A stretch of DNA of 30,749 nt from IMG/VR virus record IMGVR_UViG_3300021956_000054, positions 1 to 30,749 of that record, one strand, 5' to 3'. The number at the start of each line of letters is the position of its first letter. Positions within the stretch are counted from its first letter, which is position 1. Source of the DNA: a virus. The translations under genes were made by a program, and so were the position numbers. Positions 15,175 through 20,291 of the stretch are shown here, piece by piece. Below the pieces are notes generated by a model, which saw only the letters and a program-made list of their open reading frames with translations, had not been told where the DNA came from and did no database searches.

Positions 15175-15428
15175 TACTTTCCCTTGCTGGTTTGGATCAC
15201 TGTAGTAGTTGATCCTTGCTTGGACACAAGAAATGTACCCTGTGGTGTGATCACAGTGCCAATGCCTGTTACAGAATTTACACTAGGTGTAACTGCTATG
15301 GGTCCGGCAGTGCCAGTTACCCAAGTTGTTGAACCACTTTGTGTAACCACTGATGTGCCTTTATTGGTAACAACAATTTCAGCTTGTGCTGTTGTTGCCA
15401 ATGCTAGAATAATTAATAGTTTTTTCAT
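15174..15428 (-). CDS. small secreted protein (signal peptide)
   Basis: An 84-aa protein with a classic Sec signal peptide: M-K-K-L, then a hydrophobic core to residue 12 and a likely cleavage after T-A-Q-A (13-16). The mature part is about 68 residues, Thr/Ser/Val-rich and beta-strand-like, without Cys or a lipobox. It would go to the periplasm or outside. It overlaps the upstream 69-aa gene by four bases. A role in lysis, superinfection exclusion or cell-surface change is possible, but nothing in the sequence decides between them. Confidence 0.6.
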   Translation of the reverse strand: MKKLLIILALATTAQAEIVVTNKGTSVVTQSGSTTWVTGTAGPIAVTPSVNSVTGIGTVITPQGTFLVSKQGSTTTVIQTSKGK

Positions 15429-15634
15429 TTTATTGGATACTCCAAATGGAAGATTTCAACACGATTGCCTTTTAATAATTCAAGAGTTTGAACATGCTGT
15501 GCCTGTTCTAGAGTTTTAAAATAACCTGGGCCGTATTCGCTGGTATTCATTGAGTACAGGCTAAAGGTACCAGTAGGTAATTGTTGTACAATTATCCAAG
15601 TATCAATGTGACTTTGGCGAGCTACGGGCTGCAT
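15425..15634 (-). CDS. hypothetical 69-aa protein
   Basis: A small alpha/beta protein with the strand I-D-T-W-I-I-V-Q-Q-L and a helix around residues 41-56. It starts nine bases after the FkbM gene stops and overlaps the secreted-protein gene by four bases. No family is recognised, and no membrane segment or signal peptide is present. Confidence 0.5.
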   Translation of the reverse strand: MQPVARQSHIDTWIIVQQLPTGTFSLYSMNTSEYGPGYFKTLEQAQHVQTLELLKGNRVEIFHLEYPIK

Positions 15635-15642
15635 ATTAGGCC

Positions 15643-16431
15643 TTAATTAATTTCAAATAAACTTGTAAACTGTGTATGGCGACGGCGTTCATTGGGTTGA
15701 AACCATAAATCCATTTCACCGCGGTACTTAACTCCATTATAGAGAAGTTCGCCATTAACTGTTGAAAATGCACCATAAAGTTCGCCACGCTTTTTACTAA
15801 CAACTGTGTAGTCCCATGAACGAATCTCTTCAATCATGTGCTCTGCTAGATAACCAAATGTACGGCATTGATGCCCCACAATCTCAAGTTGAATAGTTGG
15901 GCGTTGGCTTTGGATTAGTTGTTGTGCTCCGTCCAAGACAAACTTTTCATAACCCTCAACATCTACTTTGATAAAGCCCACATCACTAAAGTTGTAACTG
16001 TCTAGTGTTTCTATCTGCACAGAATATTTGTTCTTCTTTGTTGGGCGTGTGGATTTGACAATGTGATTGTGTCCACCATTCTTAGGATACTCAAGCATTT
16101 CCACAGTCTTAGTTGTTTCACCTAGGCCCACAGTGTACAAATTACAATTTTGAATCAGATTATCTTTTATGGTCAAAGACCAAAGCTGTTGTGCCAATGG
16201 TGTAGGTTCAAAGCATTCCACAACATCAAATACTTCTGCGTAATGCACAGCATTGCAGGCATTGTTTGATCCAATATCAATACAACGATGCCAGTTATCA
16301 ATCAAGGTCTGAGCAAAGAGCCAATTGGTCTTTTGGTATTGTCCGGCAGTGAGCCTTTCCTTGTAGAGACTATCACCTGACTCTATCCAGTAGACCTTGC
16401 CATTTTTGCTGTGTATTTGTTCTAGTGCCAT
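15643..16431 (-). CDS. FkbM-family methyltransferase
   Basis: A 262-aa class I SAM-dependent methyltransferase. Motif I is C-I-D-I-G-S-N-N (about 49-56), followed by the acidic strand end V-V-E-C-F-E-P (71-77). The later V-G-F-I-K-V-D-V-E-G-Y-E segment is the hallmark of FkbM enzymes. Members methylate hydroxyl groups of sugars or small molecules. Near the fibres, a role in changing host glycans or virion sugars is plausible but inferred. The ATG at 16431 is preferred over a TTG at 16518 because the longer form would overlap another gene. A perfect TATAAT lies six bases before the ATG, so the gene may have its own promoter and behave as a cargo gene. Confidence 0.85.
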   Translation of the reverse strand: MALEQIHSKNGKVYWIESGDSLYKERLTAGQYQKTNWLFAQTLIDNWHRCIDIGSNNACNAVHYAEVFDVVECFEPTPLAQQLWSLTIKDNLIQNCNLYTVGLGETTKTVEMLEYPKNGGHNHIVKSTRPTKKNKYSVQIETLDSYNFSDVGFIKVDVEGYEKFVLDGAQQLIQSQRPTIQLEIVGHQCRTFGYLAEHMIEEIRSWDYTVVSKKRGELYGAFSTVNGELLYNGVKYRGEMDLWFQPNERRRHTQFTSLFEIN

Positions 16432-16437
16432 AGAGTT

Positions 16438-16466
16438 ATTATATATGATGTATTTATGTAAAGCAA
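16438..16466 (-). promoter_or_regulatory. possible promoter for the FkbM gene; also TAAATAC copy 5
   Basis: On the coding strand TTGCTT is followed after 17 bases by a perfect TATAAT, which ends six bases before the ATG at 16431. A transcript would begin almost at the ATG, that is, leaderless. CATAAATAC (16450-16458) lies inside the spacer. The region is AT-rich, so chance is not excluded, and the -35 match is weak. Confidence 0.4.
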
Positions 16467-16481
16467 TTAAAAAGGGCTGAT

Positions 16482-16664
16482 TTATTGAAATATATCGCCA
16501 AACTCTAAAATTAACCAAATGTGTGTCTTAGAGCCTTTTTGGACGAAAAATGTTTGGTACGCTTCATCCCAGACTGAGTCTAGTCTAGAATGCAGAAAAG
16601 CCAATTGTAGTCCCAAATCAATTACATCAATGTAGTCCAGTCTGACCCAATCTTCTTTAATCAT
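16482..16664 (-). CDS. hypothetical 60-aa protein
   Basis: The ATG at 16664 overlaps the terminase small-subunit stop by eight bases (ATGATTAA), which favours it over an upstream ATG at 16712. The protein is hydrophobic-acidic and Trp-rich (Y-I-D-V-I-D-L-G-L-Q-L-A near residues 11-22, and an ending W-L-I-L-E-F-G-D-I-F). No family is recognised. Amphipathic rather than membrane-spanning character makes a holin unlikely. Confidence 0.5.
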   Translation of the reverse strand: MIKEDWVRLDYIDVIDLGLQLAFLHSRLDSVWDEAYQTFFVQKGSKTHIWLILEFGDIFQ

Positions 16665-17109
16665 CTGACCAAGGCAATGGTTGATTACCTTCGTTGTTGG
16701 TTGGGATATCACTCATACCCAATAAGTTCTTGGCTAGGAAGATTTGTAGGGCAGCATTGCCACCTAGGGCATTCTTAATCATAGCACGCCTAAGGCTATG
16801 CTTAAGGTCTTCACGGCCTTTTGCCATAATATCCGAGAAGTTGTTGCGTAAGGTGTCCTCATTCATATCAAACCAACGGGCAATCTCGCGATCATTACAA
16901 CCTATGACTGCTAGATTGTAGACATTATCTGGAACAACCACACGCTTGGTTCTGCCACGGCCTACTTCATAACCATAAACTTCTACAGCTACCAGCTTCT
17001 TGGGCTTGGGACCAGTCTTAGAGGGATCAACTACTGGTTCTTGATATGGCAGTAACTCATAGTCACTTTCTGGAAGATCTATGCTTTCTTCGTTGTTTTC
17101 TGGGTTCAT
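16657..17109 (-). CDS. terminase small subunit (candidate)
   Basis: A 150-aa protein with an acidic disordered N-terminus (1-35), a basic linker, and a helix-turn-helix-like region near residues 68-95 (N-D-R-E-I-A-R-W-F-D-M-N-E-D-T-L-R-N-N-F). A helical, Ala/Leu-rich end follows (A-A-L-Q-I-F-L-A-K-N). This matches small subunits that recognise phage DNA and present it to TerL, and the phrase A-L-x-I-F-L-A-K-N is typical of them. The oddity is location: over 10 kb of fibre genes lie between it and terL. A transcription regulator with the same fold is the main alternative. Confidence 0.75.
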   Translation of the reverse strand: MNPENNEESIDLPESDYELLPYQEPVVDPSKTGPKPKKLVAVEVYGYEVGRGRTKRVVVPDNVYNLAVIGCNDREIARWFDMNEDTLRNNFSDIMAKGREDLKHSLRRAMIKNALGGNAALQIFLAKNLLGMSDIPTNNEGNQPLPWSDD

Positions 17110-17117
17110 AATAATAT

Positions 17118-17483
17118 TTATGGGTTACGCTTAGAATCACGCTTTTTCTTTGCTCTTTTGCGTGATCTCTCAGCCCTTTCCTCAGCTGTTAGATGCGTAG
17201 GGTGTATGATGGGTTTGTAGTCCTTGACATAGTGCTCAAAGTTTCTAAGAATGTTGCTGAGTCTGCTAGGTGTAATTTTATTCCTAGCCATGTTGTTTTC
17301 CAATGCTCCTATATAGGCATTGCAACCTCTATGTAGAACACTGCGTATAAAACCGGTGCCATGATGATGATCTAGTACAACTTCATTAGCCAGTATAGGT
17401 TCCTTGCATAATGCACAAAGACCTAGTTGTTCTTTTAGCAGTTGTTCTCTTAGAGGTTTAATGTCTTTAGGTCGTAACTTCAT
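17118..17483 (-). CDS. recombination endonuclease VII-like nuclease
   Basis: A 121-aa protein of the T4 endonuclease VII (gp49) family, which cuts Holliday junctions and branched DNA before packaging. It has C23-x2-C26, the catalytic D-H-H-H (38-41), G-T-G-F-I-R and H-R-G-C-N (51-55). The second zinc pair is His51/Cys54 where T4 has two Cys, a substitution I believe also occurs in other phage members. The C-terminus (100-121) is strongly basic. The start overlaps the 42-aa gene by 13 bases. It is consistent with packaging from branched concatemers. Confidence 0.9.
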   Translation of the reverse strand: MKLRPKDIKPLREQLLKEQLGLCALCKEPILANEVVLDHHHGTGFIRSVLHRGCNAYIGALENNMARNKITPSRLSNILRNFEHYVKDYKPIIHPTHLTAEERAERSRKRAKKKRDSKRNP

Positions 17484-17595
17484 TTTTAGCTATCCATTTA
17501 ATCCAGCACTTGCATCTACGGCATATTAATTTAGCAGCATGTGGACCAAAGGGGCCTATAATAATCTGCTTGGGGTGTAAGAGGTGTTTGTTCAT
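17467..17595 (-). CDS. 42-aa zinc-finger-like protein
   Basis: The ATG at 17595 overlaps the stop of the 250-aa gene as ATGA, and the frame ends inside the start of the endonuclease gene. The sequence has G-P-F-G-P-H-A-A-K-L-I-C-R-R-C-K-C-W-I-K-W (14-34). The pattern G-P-H-x-A-K-L-x-C-x2-C-x-x-W/F-I-K-W is one I recognise in small phage proteins of unknown role. The paired Cys probably bind zinc with a second pair from a partner or His residues. Its place ahead of a Holliday nuclease suggests DNA metabolism. Confidence 0.7.
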   Translation of the reverse strand: MNKHLLHPKQIIIGPFGPHAAKLICRRCKCWIKWIAKNEVTT

Positions 17596-18344
17596 TTAGC
17601 AAAGCCCCTTTTCTGTGCCCAAGTTAATGGACGCACCTTTTTATCGTACTTTGGATTCTGCCAGTTGTCTTGGCATTTAACACCCATGGCTCTTTGTTTG
17701 GCAGTTAGGTATTCTGTGAATAAATCAAATTCATGAGCCCAATTCTGAAACTTAATAATGCCACTCCATCCTTTTTCTTCTGGATCCCACCAAACAATTA
17801 CAAATGTATCAGGTTCAATTTGACTATTACCCGTATTGCCTGTATTCAAGTGCAATTTACCACAGTAAGGAAAACTACCTGTAAGCTGTTTAATTCTGTG
17901 TCGTTCTTCCTGGACCATATCAATAATATCTTGGCGATAGGGTTCCGGTATGTACTTTTTAAAATTACGAAAGTCTTTGGTCAAGCTAGCAATAAACTCT
18001 GGATTGGTTTTATCTATTAAGTTAAGGCGGATTTTAAATTTGTATCTTTGGCGTGCTGTTTCTCCATTGTCAAACAGCTGAAAGATGCAACCTCGCAACT
18101 GGTCTTGATCAAGAGGTGTAGGTGCTCCTCCTGCCACTGATAGCTGAGACTCCGTCTCTCTCTTCTGGCAAGAAGACAAATCGTTTGTCTTTAGAGCCTC
18201 GTCTGAGGCGACGCCAAGAGAAATAAGTGAAACTGAGTTATTGTCTCTTAGACAATAATTATTTTTATTATCTTTGTTATCTCTATTATCTATATTATAA
18301 GTATCTACACCTTTTTGTAGAATTTCAATGAATTGATCTTGCAT
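17592..18344 (-). CDS. unrecognised 250-aa protein, first gene of the array
   Basis: The first gene after the main promoter, with AGAGGA eight bases before its ATG. The N-terminal third (about 17-80) is low-complexity and Asn/Asp/Ser-rich; its DNA holds 9-bp repeats and a palindrome cluster (18146-18301). The C-terminal two thirds look folded, with Arg/Lys-rich helices (about 90-155), Y-C-G-K-L-H-L-N (160-167), and W-W-D-P-E-E-K-G-W-S-G-I-I-K-F (about 184-198). No family is recognised. By analogy with lambda O, where the origin lies inside the initiator gene's low-complexity part, this could be a replication initiator; that is inference. A regulatory protein is the alternative. Confidence 0.75.
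   Translation of the reverse strand: MQDQFIEILQKGVDTYNIDNRDNKDNKNNYCLRDNNSVSLISLGVASDEALKTNDLSSCQKRETESQLSVAGGAPTPLDQDQLRGCIFQLFDNGETARQRYKFKIRLNLIDKTNPEFIASLTKDFRNFKKYIPEPYRQDIIDMVQEERHRIKQLTGSFPYCGKLHLNTGNTGNSQIEPDTFVIVWWDPEEKGWSGIIKFQNWAHEFDLFTEYLTAKQRAMGVKCQDNWQNPKYDKKVRPLTWAQKRGFAK
18146..18301. repeat. palindrome cluster next to AT-rich 9-bp direct repeats
   Basis: Five perfect short hairpins occur within 113 bases: GAGAC-tcc-GTCTC (18146-18158), TCTTCT-ggca-AGAAGA (18161-18176), AGACAAA-tcg-TTTGTCT (18174-18190), GCCTC-gtct-GAGGC (18196-18209) and TTATTGTCT-ctt-AGACAATAA (18238-18258). Most contain GTCT/AGAC. Three 9-bp units TTATCT-NNN and other A/T-rich sequence follow (to 18301). 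This resembles an iteron plus unwinding region, all inside a coding gene. Confidence 0.6.
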
Positions 18345-18360
18345 TTTAGAATTCCTCTTT

Positions 18361-18391
18361 AAAAATGATGATTTTTGCAGTTCATCAACTG
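18361..18391 (-). promoter_or_regulatory. two leader hairpins with complementary loops
   Basis: In the expected leader of the first gene, CAGTT-GATG-AACTG (18391-18378) is followed by AAAAAT-CATC-ATTTTT (18376-18361). The loops GATG and CATC are complementary, so a kissing-loop contact is possible. The ribosome binding site starts three bases after the second stem, so the structure could affect translation. Confidence 0.4.
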
Positions 18392-18419
18392 GTTGTTATT
18401 AAGCCTGTCATTAGTATTT

Positions 18420-18448
18420 ATAATAACATAAAAAAAGAGGGGTGTAAA
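18420..18448 (-). promoter_or_regulatory. main sigma70-like promoter; TAAATAC copy 6
   Basis: On the coding strand TTTACA (5/6 to consensus) is separated by exactly 17 bases from TATTAT (5/6), overlapping TATAAATAC (18414-18422). Transcription should start near 18413, about 70 bases before the first gene. It is the only promoter-like element in the sole large gap and points into the gene array. Confidence 0.75.
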
Positions 18449-18458
18449 TGAATTAGGC

Positions 18459-18489
18459 AAAGAAAAAGCCCACCTAGCGTAGTGGGCTT
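18459..18489 (-). terminator. rho-independent terminator at the end of the gene array
   Basis: An 8-bp perfect stem (AAGCCCAC / GTGGGCTT) with an 8-base loop is followed on the coding strand by TTT-C-TTT. It lies about 170 bases after the last gene's stop (18661) and 11 bases before the main promoter's -35 box, so it insulates the promoter from transcription coming around the circle. Confidence 0.9.
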
Positions 18490-18658
18490 GTTCCTATCAG
18501 CATTGCACTGAATGTCCGTTTTTTAGGTTTGAATAGGTGACAGCCTTAACAGAACCAATATAAGAGAAAAATATGCCACGGACGGTGTAGGGCAGAAAGG
18601 GTTAATGGCAGTAAACCCTAGAACAGAATAATCAAGAGAATTTTTATCTGCCCTACAC
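18490..18658 (-). other. structured non-coding region after the last gene
   Basis: No gene is visible here. A 12-bp perfect inverted repeat (GTGTAGGGCAGA at 18658-18647 with TCTGCCCTACAC at 18596-18585) encloses a second stem AGGGTT / AACCCT (18619-18614 with 18603-18598). Further on, GTCCGT near 18582 can pair with ACGGAC near 18520. Together with the terminator at 18459-18489 this could be a 3'-derived small RNA, an RNA-stabilising element, or a DNA site such as cos/pac or an origin. Confidence 0.6.
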
Positions 18659-18660
18659 AA

Positions 18661-19083
18661 TTATTTATCAGGGTCGTTGAGATTGTGGTATTTTTTCCAG
18701 GCCGTTTGTATGCTAACATTGTCTGTTAGATCAAACCGACCTGTGTTGGGATCCTTGTGAGCACCGCAGGAGCATTTCTCTCGCCAATGCGTCACTGGGT
18801 AATCTAGCTTACGACGACTAACCACTCTTGATTCAATGACTAGGTTGCAGTCTTCGCAGGCACGCAATTGGTTTTTGAATTTGACTATTCTTGGAGGAAC
18901 TGTGCTATTAGGACCATCGGGGTCAAGTTCCAGCTCCTCTTCTTCATCTTCCCAATCAATGTCTTCGCTGCTGATGGCCTTGACTTTTGATCTTGTGGTG
19001 CTGACTTTGCCCTTGGGTCCTATTGTGGGTATTTCCCACTCTACTAATTCACTTAATCGTTTTAGAAATTCTTTTTGATCCAT
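18661..19083 (-). CDS. zinc-ribbon protein, last gene of the array
   Basis: A 140-aa protein. The N-terminal half is helical and very acidic (a D/E run at about 41-55). The second half has C76-x2-C79 and C104-x-C106 separated by 24 residues, forming a four-Cys zinc ribbon or finger. It is the last gene before the terminator and follows tail genes, so it is not clearly part of the tail. DNA or RNA binding, or a regulatory role, is plausible from the zinc site; no family is named with confidence. Confidence 0.6.
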   Translation of the reverse strand: MDQKEFLKRLSELVEWEIPTIGPKGKVSTTRSKVKAISSEDIDWEDEEEELELDPDGPNSTVPPRIVKFKNQLRACEDCNLVIESRVVSRRKLDYPVTHWREKCSCGAHKDPNTGRFDLTDNVSIQTAWKKYHNLNDPDK

Positions 19084-19111
19084 CTTGTACTTATGGATCC
19101 GAAAAAATCAA

Positions 19112-19540
19112 TTAGGTCAAAGTGGTCCAAGAACTTAGAGCCACATACTTCCAATTAGTACCATCGTACATGGCCAGTTTTGGATTGGCACCTGTTAGAT
19201 CATCAGCGGCCAATGCAACATCACCGATCACAGATCCTGATCTAGCTATCAATGTGGCTTTAGGTACGATCTGCAGTCTTAGAATATCTTCAATTTTGAC
19301 CACACCGTCTACAGGTGCTAGGGTTAGATTACCTGTGGGTGTAAATGAGTTTGGAAATTGACTAGAATTAATCTGACCCGAACCATTTAGCACTGGCACA
19401 CCTAGGGCTTGATCCTTGCTGGCAATTAATTGATTTAAAGTTTGAATAGCCTGCAATAAATCAGCACGAGCTAGACTTGGATCATCTGCTGAACTGTTTA
19501 AATTGGCTTCTGAAATTGAAACACCTGTGGGAAATGCCAT
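19112..19540 (-). CDS. small tail-associated protein
   Basis: A 142-aa protein with an N-terminal segment G-V-S-I-S-E-A-N-L-N, a helix around residues 24-43, and C-terminal beta strands ending in M-Y-D-G-T-N-W-K-Y-V-A-L (about 124-135). That last motif is common at the end of phage fibre and tip proteins. It lies 10 bases after the 243-aa tail gene, downstream of the tip protein, so it is likely a virion accessory such as a fibre or attachment protein. Confidence 0.5.
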   Translation of the reverse strand: MAFPTGVSISEANLNSSADDPSLARADLLQAIQTLNQLIASKDQALGVPVLNGSGQINSSQFPNSFTPTGNLTLAPVDGVVKIEDILRLQIVPKATLIARSGSVIGDVALAADDLTGANPKLAMYDGTNWKYVALSSWTTLT

Positions 19541-19550
19541 GATATATCCT

Positions 19551-20282
19551 TTATCTTGTTGTTAAATTATTGCCATCCATGTATTGTTCTGGCAAGGCCC
19601 AAATAGCCACATCTACTACGCCATCTCTGGGTTGATTGTCTAGACCATACAGAGCAATCTGCGGCGTTGATGATTTACTTACTATTTGAGGAACTAATTG
19701 TGTACTGGTCTGAGTAGAACTCACATAAAGATCTAGCGTGTAAGCTGACGCTAATTTTTTAGGTGTTATGATCATGTCAATGACTCCACTGACTGCTCTA
19801 GGCAATGCTAGGGTTCTTGCTGCTGTAGTACCTGATAATGTACTGGTATCAATGTCTTTGAGTAATATGTTAACACGACTGTCATTGGCCTTGATTTCAA
19901 CAGAATCCAAGGTGTTAATGCCCTGTGTTCTTGTGACTTTGATTAATACAAAGGCCATAATAGCTGTAAAGCTAGGAATATTTGTGTCGCCTTGATTTAC
20001 GGTAGTTATGGTCTCTTCGCCAGTAAATGCACCAGTTGTGCTGGTATAAACATCATAGCTGACATTACCATTAGCAACTGTTGTTATCTTGAGGTTAAAT
20101 GTAGTTAATTCAGGAAAAATAAGAGGATCAGATAACCACTGTAAAATTGTCACAGGTTTTTGTGTCCAAGTTTTCCAACTGGCCCATGTAGTTCCAGAAA
20201 GGTCAGCCCAAGTGCCTGTGTTGTTAGGAAAGACTTGATTTAGATTTTGATCTAAGTAGCCTGTGTTATTTGGTAAACTCAT
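19551..20282 (-). CDS. tail structural protein
   Basis: A 243-aa, beta-rich protein. The N-terminus contains the motif P-N-N-T-G twice (4-8 and 19-23) and several Trp residues (25, 33, 36, 39). The middle has T-T-F-N-L-K-I-T-T-V and I-K-V-T-R-T-Q-G strands, and the end has V-D-V-A-I-W-A-L-P-E-Q-Y-M-D-G-N-N. Lying directly after the tip protein, it is likely part of the tail tip or a side fibre. No catalytic motif is seen. Confidence 0.55.
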   Translation of the reverse strand: MSLPNNTGYLDQNLNQVFPNNTGTWADLSGTTWASWKTWTQKPVTILQWLSDPLIFPELTTFNLKITTVANGNVSYDVYTSTTGAFTGEETITTVNQGDTNIPSFTAIMAFVLIKVTRTQGINTLDSVEIKANDSRVNILLKDIDTSTLSGTTAARTLALPRAVSGVIDMIITPKKLASAYTLDLYVSSTQTSTQLVPQIVSKSSTPQIALYGLDNQPRDGVVDVAIWALPEQYMDGNNLTTR

Positions 20283-20291
20283 ATTTTATCC

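Noticed and set aside
16432-16518. N-terminal extension of the FkbM gene from a TTG at 16518
   Set aside because: It would overlap the 60-aa gene, has no ribosome binding site, and the methyltransferase domain is complete from the ATG at 16431.
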